From contig OZ035962.1 of assembly GCA_964034945.1 (NCBI GenBank), positions 10,863,789 through 10,927,788 of the forward strand: DNA of 64,000 nt. The letters run 5' to 3'. This DNA is from Chrysopilus asiliformis (lineage: Eukaryota > Arthropoda > Insecta > Diptera > Rhagionidae). Positions 1 through 12,611 of the stretch are shown one piece after another. The notes under the pieces were generated by a model. That model ran no database searches. It saw nothing but the letters and a program-made list of their open reading frames with translations, and was not told the origin of the DNA. The stretch's first letter is position 1. Each line of letters starts with the position of its first letter. The translations under genes and the position numbers were made by a program.

Positions 1-640
1 TAAATTGTACCACAAAGGAAAAAAATTGTACTCGTTCAGGTTCCTCGGAAATTGAACAAAATCGAAAAAAACGATTTTTCGCGAGAAATCGGCGGTCTTG
101 TTTCGGAAGGAAAAAATGTTTCTGCAGAATAATTGTACTAAAATTGAACTAAATTGTACCGTAAAGAAAAAAAGTGTACTAGTACAGTTTTTTCAAAAAT
201 CGAAAAAAAAAATATTTTTTGGTTTCGGAAGAAATTTTTTTTCGTAGAATAATTGTACTAAAATTGTACTAAATTGTACTAAATTGTACCGCAAAGAAAA
301 AAAAAGTGTACTAGTACAGTTTTCTCAAAAATCGAAAAAAAAAATATTTTTTGGTTTCGGAAGAAATTTTTTTTCGTAAACATTTTTTCCTTCCGAAACA
401 AGACTGTCGATTTCTCGCGAAAAATCGTTTTTCTCGATTTTTTTCAATTTCCGAGGAACCTGACCGAGTACAATTTTTTTCCTTTGTGGTACAATTTAGT
501 ACAATTTTAGTACAATTATTCTACGAAAAAAAATTTCTTCCGAAACCAAAAAAAAATTTTTTTTTTGATTTTTGAGAAAACTGTACTAGTACACTTTTTT
601 TTTCTTTGCGGTACAATTTAGTACAATTTTAGTACAATTT
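1..640. repeat. Foldback (long inverted-repeat) element, cut by the window edge
   Basis: The first ~377 bases and the following ~260 bases are reverse complements in large part. A block with ACCACAAAGGAAAAAAATTG, GGTTCCTCGGAAATTG and CGCGAGAAATCG on the left reappears inverted at about 378-495. Inside each arm a ~120-bp subunit containing GTGTACTAGTACAG and short TTGTACTAAA steps is tandemly repeated (about 132-245 and 252-375, and inverted at 496-640). The mirror of the right end is not present at base 1, so the left arm starts before the window. No transposase is visible. The small open frames here are by-products of the repeat. Confidence 0.75.
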
Positions 641-3260
641 TTTGATGTAAATTTTATTTCGAGTTTCCGCACTTCGCAAGCCAAGTTCACATAGGTACTT
701 TGCGACCAGGGTCACGTTGAGATCTGAATTGCAACTGTAGTTGTGTGTACTATTTACAACGTTTGCATTTTGAAACGGCACTGAGCAAAAATGTCAAAAA
801 TTCTAACAAGTCGATATTTGTACAAAAAAATGGCAACAATTGGACTCTCAAATACAGATTTTAGCATCCTCGACACTTTTTAACACACTTTAAAATAATG
901 CAGACTGGATAAATGCTCATTAAAACTTTAAAGCGAAAGTGATTTTAATTTAGCTGTTTTTTTTGTGCTTTAGAAAATTTTCAAACAAAAAATGAAGTAG
1001 AATGTCGTAGAGAAAAACTAAACGTGACCTTACTCGCCCCCAAAAGCTCTAACCCGAAAACTAGTCAACTGATTGAGCCGAATGTGGGCCATTCATGATA
1101 CAAATCAATCAAGAATTTTTTTCCTTTGACAGCGTTTTGTTTCACATAAACATTCCTGGTGTTTGCTTTAGATCGTGTTTTTGAGATAAACAATTCAATC
1201 GTGTACTAATTTCACATCCTTAATGCTTTTCGTGTTGCGTCAACTTTATTACTGTATAGGAATTTACTTTTTTAGGACAATAAGAAAAGGTGGAAAAAAA
1301 CATAACAGAAAAAAGTTTTCCAAGTCTGGCATCGTTTTACTAAAACCACTTGAGGAAATTCTTACCTTAGGTGGTCGACCACTTCACAACATTTACGGAT
1401 CTCCAAACATTCGTGATTGTAACATTAAAATTGTCTAATCATGGGTTTTAAGACTCATATTAAATTCTATAATCTATTCAAAAAAAAACAACCATAAGTA
1501 AAAAATCCATTCAGTATTGTTTTAACAAGCACTAATTACAAATATCATAACAGTGTCTATTAGTAAAGAATTTTCTTTCGAAAAAAAAATTCCTCAATCA
1601 TCGTATTACAAAATCCGTCTTCAAGTGTACAAATCCTCAAATCAAACGACAAAAAAAATCTAATTAATTTTAAGATCCGACGATGATCGTTTATGCAACA
1701 ATTCAGTCTTCGAATCATCGAATTTAATTAATATAAGAATATTGACCTGTATAAATTCGATGGTGTCTGTATTAACTCTCAAAGTGGCTTAAACATGATC
1801 GACTGTCACCGTGTGATTTTAATTGAATATTAATTAAATTAAAATGCATCGCGACAAAGATTGCCATACTTGACCATGGAAGTGATTTTTTACAAGTTTC
1901 TTAATTATCAAAGAAGTTAGCTGCTAATAGTCGGATTTTCATCATTTAATTTTCAGTTTTTATTTTATTCAAGATGATTGATCATCGTTTCCAAAACCAA
2001 ACGATCTTCATCGTCCCATCATCACTTTTAGCATATCTTGGAAGCTCTTCAAACTCCAATATGTTGGATAAAATTAACTGCTTGCAAGAATTGTGGCACA
2101 AATTGATATTTTCGTTTTATTAATAAATTTTTTCGTGTATCTTTAGGCGTTTTGTAACTATTCAAAAATTGAAGCATAGTTGCAGGAGAATATTTCACAC
2201 TCTAAAAAATTATTTAACACATTTAAAAATACCTGTCTAATTTCGGACACGGCTTTATTTAAATGCTCGGTCTTTTTGACTCGGGGACCTCAAAATCCTC
2301 CTTTTCCTGATTTTTCGGGATAAAAAATTAGATTCACGCTATCTTTAGAGTACTCCTCCTGAGGTTTGAAATCCCCGATCCAAAACCCCCTCTGCCCCCT
2401 CCCTGAAAAAAGGAAAGAACAGATATTTTTATAATCACCACAGGGCCTTTAGTTATGAATTTTCAAATTCCACCGTCAGATTCAGGATTAGCAACCTACT
2501 AGTAGAAAAACCCTTAGATCTTAACTCACAAGAAAACAAGGAAAACAGGATATTCGCGTTTCAGGACCTTTCTTCAGATTCGAGATTCGCAATCCCAAAG
2601 ATACCCCAATAATAATTTTCTCGAGCAAAAATTTTAAAAATGATGTTGGCGTTGTTATTTTATGAACTTCCGTTTTAAATTTTGATATTCCAGCAACAGA
2701 TTTGTAATCAGCGATGTCAAAAATCGCCGAATGTGAATTTTCCCGAAAAAAAAAATACGAAAAAGAATATTCGTTTTATCCTTACAAAACGTTAATGAAT
2801 TTTTCCGATGATGGGAACCTAGCGCAATCGCATTTTTGTCTCTGAAAACTATAAATACCCTCGTCAAAATCTATGGAGCCATTTTCGAAAAAAAAAATTC
2901 AAATAAACATTAAAACATACAATAATTGATTATATTTTATTATAGGATAAGATTCGCGAGCGCTCGTCCAGAGAGAATTATAAAAGCTAAAGATATGAGA
3001 TATAGAAGTTAACATAACTCTTCCATATATTGAAATTCGATCGGACTATTTTTTTTTTCATTTTTCGTGTAGATTCTGAAATACATATTCCATTTTTTGT
3101 TGTCATTATAACTCTTACTGTACGTTTGAACTCTTTTGTCCCAAACCCAACTCTCATAGATTGTTTAGTGACAAAAAAATCACGGTTTCGACATCGGAAT
3201 TGGGTTCCCTTTATTTCGAGCAGCTCATTAAATAGCGTAGGACAGTTTATTGATAGTTGA
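641..3260. other. AT-rich intergenic DNA, no gene recognised
   Basis: Homopolymer A and T runs dominate and open frames are short and unconvincing. The part around 1660-2060 is less homopolymeric and richer in GATC/ATCATC words than its surroundings, so it may be unique rather than repeat-derived sequence. Nothing else can be supported. Confidence 0.5.
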
Positions 3261-3480
3261 TTAACACGTTAACTGCCGCGCCAAAAATTGGCAAATACGT
3301 TGTGGGGCCATACAACTTTTTTATTCATTTTTGGCATAAAATTTAATTATAATAACTTCGCAACCAATATTTAAAAATCGTTGCTAAAAGGTTTGTTTAT
3401 TGTCATGATTTATATATAACCCGCGCGACACCGAAGCCTACAGTACATGTATTTAACTCGCGTGGCAGTTAACGTGTTAA
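3261..3480. mobile_element. piggyBac-type MITE with TTAA flanks
   Basis: A 212-bp element is bounded by TTAA on both sides (3261-3264 and 3477-3480). The inverted termini read CACGTTAACTGCCGCGC on the left and, reverse-complemented, CACGTTAACTGCCACGCG on the right, one mismatch in the first 16 bases. TTAA target sites are the hallmark of piggyBac elements. It is far too short for a transposase, so it is a non-autonomous derivative. Confidence 0.75.
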
Positions 3481-4933
3481 AACAAATGATTTCATAGGCA
3501 AGTCAGTTTATTAACACATTTAAACCCACCACTTAAACAGTGGCGAATTTGCGATTCTACCAGAAAAATAGCAGAAGGTTGTTCGACCATTTGGTTTAAT
3601 AAAAACATCTTAAAGTAGTTGTTTGGCAAATTGTTTGGACTTTGATTAAAAAGGTTTCGATATTTTTCCCTAACTAAATATTTTAATACTCCGGCAATGA
3701 AATTTTTACTTGCATTAACTGATTTGCATTAATTTTGGTAGTTACTTGTGACGATGAATGAAATTTTGAAACATTTTCGCGCTCATTTTTCAGTTTGGCG
3801 GTCATTTTTTAACGTCCGATTGTCCACCCTCTACATTAAAAGCTCTCTAGTGTTAGCCAAAAATAATGTAAAGACAAGACACTTGTAAATTAAATGAAAG
3901 AGCAATGAAATAGGTAGCGTTGATAACCCTAAAAAGTTTGTATTTAGCAGGTAAAAAGTCTGCTCCATATGCGATGCGTACATTTGCATTTTATTACCCT
4001 TTTCTAATAGGGTTTTATCTATGACGTAATAATTTTTGTGTTTCTACCGCACACATACCTTCTTTCGAAAATTTAGTCATATGAACTACATGCGGTGTTT
4101 AAATGCGGTATAACTAAAATTGTAACCAAAATTGGAAAAAATGCAAAAAAAAAAATAAGCAAAAAAAGCAAGCGAAAAGAAAATATCCTAAATATCGTGT
4201 AAATCGTATTCAAAAAACTAAATGATCGTGTAAGAATTAGTATAATCGTGACTTCTTGTCGAGTGAATTTAGATTCCACCATCTTGAATCGGAAAATGTC
4301 AAAAAAATTCATGAAATTCGAGTAGGAAAATCGTCAATGAAATGTATCCTGGAAATTTTTCTCGCCACCAACTAGGGCTCTGATTGGTCAATCAAAATTT
4401 AATGGAATAAAAAGTCGCAAGTGGAGAGTCCCGGATAGTACCATAAAATTGAATGAAATAAACTTTAGTTTATTGGAATCAATGTTTTCCGAACATTGAG
4501 TTCAAACGCTGAAGATGGAATTTATTTGACGGACAACATTAGAAAAATCGAAAACACTGGAAACTGGAAAAACACTTAATTAAAATTTAAAATACTTGAA
4601 AAAATGTGTTGGTTATGCTATAAACTTTTGTAATAGACCTCTTTTTTTATAGTTTGAAGTTCGTGAAACTCCACAACACGTGCCAATGGTTATACGCCGA
4701 AAAATCTTATGCACGAACCAATTGAAAGCGTCGCAAAAGTTTGCATTTTCTTTTTCATACTTTCAGGTAATATCACAATACAGTCAGTGGCGTGGATTTT
4801 TTTTTTAAATCGATTTCTCTAATCTGAGTTTTAATCTGATTTTGTCATTTATTGTTTTATTTTATTTTATTTTCGAATCAGTGGAATATGTGCTTTCCAA
4901 TTCAATTGTCTCAAATATTTCTAAAACTTTTAA
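3481..4933. other. AT-rich intergenic DNA, nothing recognised
   Basis: No terminal repeat, tandem array or credible coding frame was seen. The 79-residue minus-strand frame at 4073-4312 is Phe/Ile/Leu-rich in the way expected of AT-rich noise. Confidence 0.4.
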
Positions 4934-5097
4934 GGCTGTCCATAAAATACGTCATACTTTATGCATAAGGGAGGTTCTGTAGTAGATAGTGTGATGCTGT
5001 TACCAAAATCAGTGAAAAAAAATCGGAAAAGTGTGACAAAAAAAACGAGGGGTCGGAAAATTTTTAAATTATTACTACGTATTTGATGTACATCCCC
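4934..5097. mobile_element. Small inverted-repeat element, GGCTGTCCATAAAATACG family
   Basis: The left end GGCTGTCCATAAAATACGTC and the reverse complement of the right end (GGGGATGTACATCAAATACG) align over about 19 bases with four mismatches. A related end, inverted, is found at about 28577-28601. The superfamily is not clear and no clean target duplication is seen. Confidence 0.35.
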
Positions 5098-5365
5098 TTA
5101 AACCTCCTTTTTAATTTACTATTCTTAACTAAAATTGGTTTATTTTAATACTTAGTTAACTCGTAGCCACTTTAAGAAATATTTTTACTTTCGTAAGCAA
5201 ACGCGAGATTATGCGGTACACTGGGGTACTCAGCTTCGTTTAAAATATTTAAATTTCCAAAAAAATTATTACCTAAAGTATATATTTAGAAATTTTAGAC
5301 AGACATAAATAATTTGATTGCATTTTAGGACACAAATACTTCAAACTATCGTCTTCACAATTTAC

Positions 5366-6034
5366 TAGGGTGACCATATTATTTTTGGCTCAATCCGGGA
5401 AATGGGAGCTAATTCCAAAAAAAAACATATAAGAGCTGCACAGTTCCAAGTGAAAATTAACTTCGTTTTTTGCACTCTTTATATTTCAAAAATAATAGCA
5501 ACGGAAATTGTAAAAATACCAAATAATGATAAAAGAGCGGTAGGCAAAATTTTTTTGAAATGCCAGATTTTCTAGGATTTAAGTAGGCTAACCGCAACTT
5601 AATTTTTTAAGAATACTACGCCTGTACACTCAGAAAAATGTCAGGTCAACTTTTTGTCAGGTTAACTCTGACCTCTAGCTGGCTGACAGAGGATTCCATT
5701 ACATGACATTACATCCTCGAAATGCCTATCTAAGGTCAACTCGTGCAGCTCCCAATGCCCTACTTCACCTGCTCGTGGCTTAATTTCAGAATTTCTCCGG
5801 CCACAGGTGAACACAAGTTTTACTTTCCCTCATGCAGGCGAACGCGCGCCTCATATAGGCTAAATTTTCCTGCCCGAGGCCAATTACGCCGTATGTAGGT
5901 CGTCGTGTTAGCCTCCATTTTTCTGAGTGTACGAGCCTAAATTGAAAATTCGGGTACAAAAGTTTAATTTTCCGAACTTCGGGACAACATGCCTAAATCC
6001 ATGGCCCCCCATTCTGGGACGTATGGTGACCCTA
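5366..6034. mobile_element. hAT-like non-autonomous element with TAGGGTGACCATA ends
   Basis: The termini are TAGGGTGACCATA on the left and GTATGGTGACCCTA on the right, an inverted pair. The 8-bp flanks (CAATTTAC and CCGTTAAC) agree at five positions, so a hAT-type 8-bp duplication is possible but decayed. The interior shares a stretch containing AGAGCTGCACAGTTCC with 34.86-34.93 kb. A separate MITE (5627-5929) sits inside it, so this is the older insertion. No transposase frame is seen. Confidence 0.6.
5627..5929. mobile_element. Tc1/mariner-type MITE, copy 1, nested
   Basis: A 303-bp element has inverted ends CACTCAGAAAAATG and CATTTTTCTGAGTG flanked by TA on each side, the target duplication typical of Tc1/mariner. 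It is inserted in the TAGGGTGACC element. Copy 2 lies in the opposite orientation at 39387-39654. The interior carries AGGTTAACTCTGACC and a GC-richer half, with no coding capacity. Confidence 0.8.
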
Positions 6035-7104
6035 CCGTTAACTCACCTTTTTTACATCTTTTTTTTGTAAAATAGCTCTAACAAAAGTAAAAATTTTAGC
6101 TCTAACAAAAGTATTAATTTTATTAATAATCCATCTCGACGTTATAATATGTATTACAAAGCTCCATATATAAAAAAAAATCAGCAAAAAATGTTTGTAC
6201 TTAAAGTAGGTACCTACTTTTAAATTTCTGAGATGAAGTGTCAAGAAAACAGTTATTAAAAAGGAAACCGGCAGACGCTCAAATTCATTAGACGTTAACT
6301 AAGACGGATCCCGTAGAGCGGTCCCATTGGCCAATCTAAATTTAACAGCTTTAACCCAATCAAAATCGTCAATTTTGTGGACATTCTGATTTTTGTTTCT
6401 TGAGTGTGATACCGGAAATGATTGTATATCACAGTCAAATTGCTTACTTCTTTCTAAAAACCATTTCGGAAAATTAAAAAAAAACCTTTTTTATTGTTTG
6501 ACCATAATTGCACTTGTAACAAACAACGCCGCTAATATACTTAGCTTTAGTTATAGATACCGACAATAATCTTTGGTCATTCATTTTACTTGACAAAACA
6601 GTTTCCCAAATTTTTGACGAATTTATTTGACCGTCTGGATACCGTCTTACATAGAAAGTCCTTGATTTTAGAGACATTAAAATTTGTGAGCAATTTTCTA
6701 TTCGTCATCACCTTAATAAATTAGCAGCTAATTAAAAGCCTATAAATATATTTCTGAATTTTGTTGATAATTTTGATTGATAAATTCGACAGTAGTTAGG
6801 TGAAACGGAAATAATGGATTGTCTTCCGGTATACGAGTATTCAAGACTTTTAATATTAGTATTTGTTTTAAAGTATGCAAATTTTTCTAACAGTTTTGAT
6901 TTGATTGTTGATGCCATCCAGAAATAATCACTCATCGATTGTTGATGCCTGATATTCAATATAATATTTTTGATATGATCAATATGGTCAAATTTTGCCA
7001 AGTTTGATCGGAGAAAAAATATAGATGCGGTCGACAGCATTTTTGAACGATTTAGCCATATTTGGCAGTTTACGGTTGGAAAGTTTACGGTTGGAAAGAA
7101 AATA
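6035..7104. other. AT-rich intergenic DNA with an unrecognised minus-strand open frame
   Basis: A 127-residue minus-strand frame at 6732-7115 is the longest outside the satellite and the genes in the left part, but its composition (Ile, Asn, Lys, Phe, Ser) fits AT-rich noise and no motif was recognised. Its start overlaps the edge of a dispersed repeat and a short direct duplication of TTTACGGTTGGAAAG near 7068-7098. Confidence 0.3.
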
Positions 7105-7512
7105 TTAATAAACATAACAAAAGCTATAATTGCCTATCTGGCAATCATTGGAGACCCGTATGGTTTTTGAGATATCCGCAAAAATCGTTTTCGTTCGTAT
7201 GGAGGTACCCCCCTAATGGTCCATTTTTGTCCATTAACGAAGTTAGCCTCACATTTTACGAAAAACGAATCTGCGCAAAATTTCAAGTCTCTAGCTCAAT
7301 CCGTGCGCCCGCAATCCGCGCCACAGACAGACGGACAGATAGACAGACAGACAGACGGACAGACAGACGGACGGACATGCAGAAATTAATTATTTTTATC
7401 ATTCTAAACACACTGGTGTAATTCATTTTTGTGTGTGATGACGGGATCTTGGCGTTACAAACGGTAAAGCAAAGTTAATATACCCTTTGGTTTCACCATA
7501 CGGGTATAAAAA
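7105..7512 (+). repeat. Dispersed family B' copy with a GACA/GACG microsatellite
   Basis: It begins with ACATAACAAAAGCTATAATTG and ends with ACCCTTTGGTTTCACCATAC followed by GGGTATA. In between are the words CAAGTCTCTAGCTCAATCC and a GACAGACGGACAGA array (7324-7377). The same modules occur in reverse at 9508-9775. The open frame across it is a repeat artefact. No transposase is seen, and the superfamily is unknown. Confidence 0.65.
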
Positions 7513-7639
7513 TATATAAGTGATGATTTTCTAATAGAAAAATATACTGATATCAATTACCGCTATTTATCAAAGATTCAGGCCTTGCGTCCCAGAAACT
7601 GAATTTGAAACACGAAAAATAACGACTACTAAATATACA

Positions 7640-7905
7640 AAACATACTCTACATTGGCTAAGGGTTTGCTAAAAATTATATTTTTTTTTCGCCTGTGGCG
7701 CATTTGTTTATTAAATGTTTACCTAAAATATATTTGTCTAAAAAATTTTCGCTGGCGACGCATTTATCTTTATTAGTATTTTTACAATTCCAGTTACATT
7801 TTTTCATGATAAATACGAAAAATTGAGTTATTTTGGAGTTTTTTTTTTACTGTGGAGCTCTTAATAGAAATCATTCTGTTAAAAAATTTCGCCTGCGGCA
7901 CAGAT
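7640..7905. repeat. Fragment of the CGCCTGCGGCGCAT repeat family
   Basis: Three variants of a GC-rich word lie in AT-rich DNA: CGCCTGTGGCGCAT at 7690, CGCTGGCGACGCAT at 7750 and CGCCTGCGGCACAG at 7890. The intervening order (CTAAGGGTTTGCT, then TTTTTACAATTCCAGTTACA) matches 30.8-30.96 kb. The word also occurs in the TAGGGTGACC-family fragments at 34.8-35.0 and 62.7-63.5 kb, so this is probably an internal piece of that family. Confidence 0.5.
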
Positions 7906-9360
7906 TATTTATTTTTTCCCCTTCGGTTTCAGGACCATTTCTTCCCTTCTCCATCATACCAGTGATTTATTGTAGTTCTTTGCTATTTTCGCGAAATTGT
8001 CGTGCGAGATATCGAAAAATTTATTATTTATATATTCTTTGGACAATGCGCTACTCTACAAGATTACAAACATATGTATATATGTATATATTGAACTATC
8101 GGCTCAAGGAGTGCTTTCGTCTTTGGTATGAATTTTAATTAAATGATGTATAAAAATTGAGTTTTAATTACTGATTATATAATATAAAATACATGCGATT
8201 TTTTTCTTTTGTTTCGCACTTTGCTTTTCAAAAAATAAAATAAATTTTTGTATTAAACAAAGGCAATTCGATCGGTTACGTTCAAATAAAATTATTTTTA
8301 TGCAAATATTTACAATATTTATCGCCTGTTAATGTCAATTTAAACAATCTAAACCTCCTCATAAACTAACTGCCAATAATTAAACAACACTCTTAAACTA
8401 TCCATTTCCATTCCAATAAACTGAACTTTACTCGTAAAATAGAATTCCTGTGAACTTGTTTCCCCCCGCGTTGAAATTTTCATTAAACTTGTCAGTGACA
8501 ATCCATCGATGAATGGCCAACACGACAATATCAATTTCAAAATCGATCCAATCTCGAAAAAAAGTTATACAAGTTTCGGTTTTCATTTTCAAAAATTTTA
8601 AAAAGCACAGAAAAAAACATTAATTTCTCACCTTGACTCCATATGTCAGTCGATAGCCGTGTCAATAAAACGACGAAAATTAGCATAAAATTAACTGTGG
8701 TTGAAGGTCATGGTTCACAACATCATCTTTAATACCGTAGGCCTCATAAATAGCCAGGTAACAACAACGGGTAACCATACATAATTTTCGTGAAATCTCT
8801 TATATTCTAGGCAGCCGATAAGGGCGTTTGATTTTTTTTCTCAAAAAAGCCGAAGTGTTGCTCATGTCTATTTTTTGGAACTCGAATTTTAAACCCATGT
8901 CTGCGAATATATTTCGTTGGGCTCTACTCATTAAACGAACGCAAAAATATTTATTTATGTGCGTTTTATTGTTTTACAGTTTAATCAATATTAATGAATT
9001 TGAAAACCTGATGAGATTATTTGAAGTTTGCGTCTCATAGCGGCAACCCCATATTTCAAAGGGCGATTAACATAGTTATAAACTAGTTTTATGTTAAAAA
9101 TCTCAAATGATTGCACATATTATTAATACTTAATTGTTAAAAATCTGAAATCTGAATGTAATGAATATCTAAAAATTTTTTTATAGCCATGGAAGAGATG
9201 GGAGATTTTTAATCAGTTGAAGGGTGCCAAATTTAACAGAATATATTGGTCGAGATTTTGAATTTCCAATTTTATATACGTAGGGCAACGTGAACACACA
9301 TCAGACAGGGCTGGTTCACGTTACTGAACTTGTTCAAGTTTCCTATTTGTTTACGTTTAT
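7906..9360. other. AT-rich intergenic DNA, nothing recognised
   Basis: No convincing gene, inverted-repeat element or tandem array was seen. Short frames such as 8828-9040 (+) lack any recognisable motif. Confidence 0.4.
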
Positions 9361-9775
9361 ATTGTTAAACATAACAAAAGCTATAATTGCCAATCTAGCA
9401 ATTATTGAAAACCCGTATGGTGATATGGCATTGTTCGAAGTTTAAGTGAATGGCGAACAGTTGTATCAAAATTCCACTTTGAAAACAAACTTTTTAATAA
9501 TATTTTTATACCCGTATGGTGAAACCAAAGGGTATATTAAATTTGCCTTACCGTTAGTAACGCCAAGATCCCGTTATCACACACAAAAATGAATTACACC
9601 AGTGTGTTTAGAATGATAAAAAAAAATTGTCCTTCTGTCCGTCCGTCCGTCCGTCTGTCCATCTGTGGCGCGGATGGCGGGCGCACGGATTAAGCTAGAG
9701 ATTTGAAATTTTACGCAGAATCGTTTGTTCGTAAAATGCGAAGCATTTTTTTTTAATAACAAAAGTTATTATTCT
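9361..9775 (-). repeat. Dispersed family B' copies, mainly inverted
   Basis: A left scrap at 9361-9430 has the family start (ACATAACAAAAGCTATAATTG). From about 9508 the family end appears inverted (CCCGTATGGTGAAACC then AAAGGGTATAT), followed by ACACACAAAAATGAATTACAC, a GTCC/GTCTGTCC microsatellite (9630-9666) and the GCGCACGGATTAAGCTAGAG module. This is the mirror image of 7105-7512. It directly abuts the satellite that starts at 9840. Confidence 0.65.
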
Positions 9776-9839
9776 ACAAAAAACTCCCATACATCAAAAT
9801 CCGATTGGAATAAATTTTAAAAAATATCGAATCTATCGA

Positions 9840-12477
9840 ATGTATGATGAAATGTATGGAATGTATGTCGGAATGTATGGAATGTATGTCGGAATGTATG
9901 GAATGTATGATGGAATGTATGGAATGTATGTCGGAATGTATGGAATATATGATGGAATGTATGGAATGTATGTCGGAATCTATGTCGGAATGTATGGAAT
10001 GTATGATGGAATGTATGTCGGAATGTGTGGAATGTATGATGGAATGTATGATGGAATATATGGAATGTATGGAATGTATGATGGAATGTATGGAATGTAT
10101 GATGGAATGTATGGAATGTATGATGGAATGTATGATGGAATGTATGGAATGTCTGTCGGAATGTGTGGAATGTATGATGGAATGTATGATGGAATGTATG
10201 ATGGAATGTATGGAATGTATGTCGGAATGTATGGAATGTATGATGGAATGTATGGAATGTATGGAATGTATGTCGGAATGTATGGAATGTATGATGGAAT
10301 GTATGGAATGTATGTCGGAATGTATGGAATATATGATGGAATGTATGGAATGTATGTCGGAATCTATGTCGGAATGTATGGAATGTATGATGGAATGTAT
10401 GTCGGAATGTATGGAATATATGATGGAATGTATGGAATGTATGTCGGAATGTATGGAATATATGATGGAATGTATGTCGGAATGTATGGAATATATGATG
10501 GAATGTATGGAATGTATGATGGAATGTATGGAATGTATGTCGGAATGTGTGGAATGTATGATGGAATGTATGGAATATATGATGGAATGTATGGAATGTA
10601 TGTCGGAATGTATGGAATGTATGATGGAATGTATGGAATGTATGGAATGTATGTCGGAATGTATGGAATGTATGATGGAATGTATGGAATGTATGTCGGA
10701 ATGTATGGAATATATGATGGAATGTATGGAATGTATGTCGGAATCTATGTCGGAATGTATGGAATGTATGATGGAATGTATGTCGGAATGTATGGAATAT
10801 ATGATGGAATGTATGTCGGAATGTATGGAATATATGATGGAATGTATGTCGGAATGTATGGAATATATGATGGAATGTATGGAATGTATGATGGAATGTA
10901 TGATGGAATGTATGGAATGTATGTCGGAATGTATGGAATGTATGATGGAATGTATGGAATGTATGATGGAATGTATGGAATGTATGTCGGAATGTATGGA
11001 ATGTATGATGGAATGTATGGAATGTATGTCGGAATGTATGGAATATATGATGGAATGTATGGAATGTATGTCGGAATCTATGTCGGAATGTATGGAATGT
11101 ATGATGGAATGTATGTCGGAATGTGTGGAATGTATGATGGAATATATGGAATGTATGTCGGAATGTATGGAATGTATGATGGAATGTATGGAATGTATGA
11201 TGGAATTTATGGAATGTATGATGGAATGTATGATGGAATGTATGGAATGTATGTCGGAATGTGTGGAATGTATGATGGAATGTATGATGGAATGTATGAT
11301 GGAATGTATGGAATGTATGTCGGAATGTATGGAATGTATGATGGAATGTATGGAATGTATGGAATGTATGTCGGAATGTATGGAATGTATGATGGAATGT
11401 ATGGAATGTATGTCGGAATGTATGGAATATATGATGGAATGTATGGAATGTATGTCGGAATCTATGTCGGAATGTATGGAATGTATGATGGAATGTATGT
11501 CGGAATGTATGGAATATATGATGGAATGTATGGAATGTATGTCGGAATGTATGGAATATATGATGGAATGTATGTCGGAATGTATGGAATATATGATGGA
11601 ATGTATGGAATGTATGATGGAATGTATGTCGGAATGTATGGAATATATGATGGAATGTATGATGGAATGTATGATGGAATGTATGGAATGTATGTCGGAA
11701 TGTGTGGAATGTATGATGGAATGTATGGAATATATGATGGAATGTATGGAATGTATGTCGGAATGTATGGAATGTATGATGGAATGTATGGAATGTATGA
11801 TGGAATGTATGTCGGAATGTATGGAATGTATGATGGAATGTATGGAATGTATGTCGGAATGTATGGAATATATGATAGAATGTATGGAATGCATGTCGGA
11901 ATGTATGGAATATATGATGGAATGTATGGAATGTATGATGGAATGTATGGAATGTATGTCGGAATGTGTGGAATGTATGATGGAATGTATGGAATGTATG
12001 ATGGAATGTATGGAATGTATGTCGGAATGTATGGAATGTATGATGGAATGTATGGAATGTATGTCGGAATGTATGGAATATATGATGGAATGTATGGAAT
12101 GTATGTCGGAATGTATGGAATATATGATGGAATGTATGGAATGCATGTCGGAATGTATGGAATATATGATGGAATGTATGGAATGTATGATGGAATGTAT
12201 GATGGAATGTATGGAATGTATGTCGGAATGTATGGAATGTATGATGGAATGTATGGAATGTATGTCGGAATGTATGGAATATATGATGGAATGTATGGAA
12301 TGTATGGAATTTATGATGGAATGTATGGAATATATGATGGAATGTATGGAATGTATGTCGGAATGTATAATATAATGTATGGAATGTATGGAATATATGA
12401 TGGAATGTATTGTGGAATGTAAGGAATGTATGGTGGAATGTATGGTGGAATGTATGGAACGTATGATGGAATGTATG
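9840..12477. repeat. GGAATGTAT satellite array (9/12-bp units, ~384-bp higher-order repeat)
   Basis: About 2.6 kb is built from 9-bp units GGAATGTAT, often followed by a 3-bp spacer GAT or GTC to make 12-bp units. Every unit length is a multiple of three, so two + frames and two - frames stay open for more than 780 codons and give low-complexity peptides (Met-Glu-Cys, Gly-Met-Tyr, His-Thr-Phe). The marker variant GAATCTATGTCGG occurs at 9976, 10360, 10741, 11074 and 11458, showing a higher-order period of 384, 381, 333 and 384 bp. Units become degenerate at the right edge (12365-12477). The array resumes after a transposon insertion. There is no reason to call any of the frames a gene. Confidence 0.97.
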
Positions 12478-12611
12478 TAGGGCTGCCATGGAACCTATTT
12501 GTGAAAAGAGAACCTTTGGGTTAAAAAAAGAGACATTGTATAGGAAATTAACCAAATGAAAAAAGAGAACTAAAAGAGAACTTTTTTTGAATGTGAAAAT
12601 TACAGAACTTA

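Noticed and set aside
6732..7115. 127-codon minus-strand frame
   Set aside because: Ile/Asn/Lys/Ser-rich, no motif, overlaps repeat edge; chance in AT-rich DNA is more likely.
7062..7421. 119-codon plus-strand frame
   Set aside because: It spans a dispersed repeat and its GACA microsatellite; the inverted copy at 9.5 kb does not preserve it.
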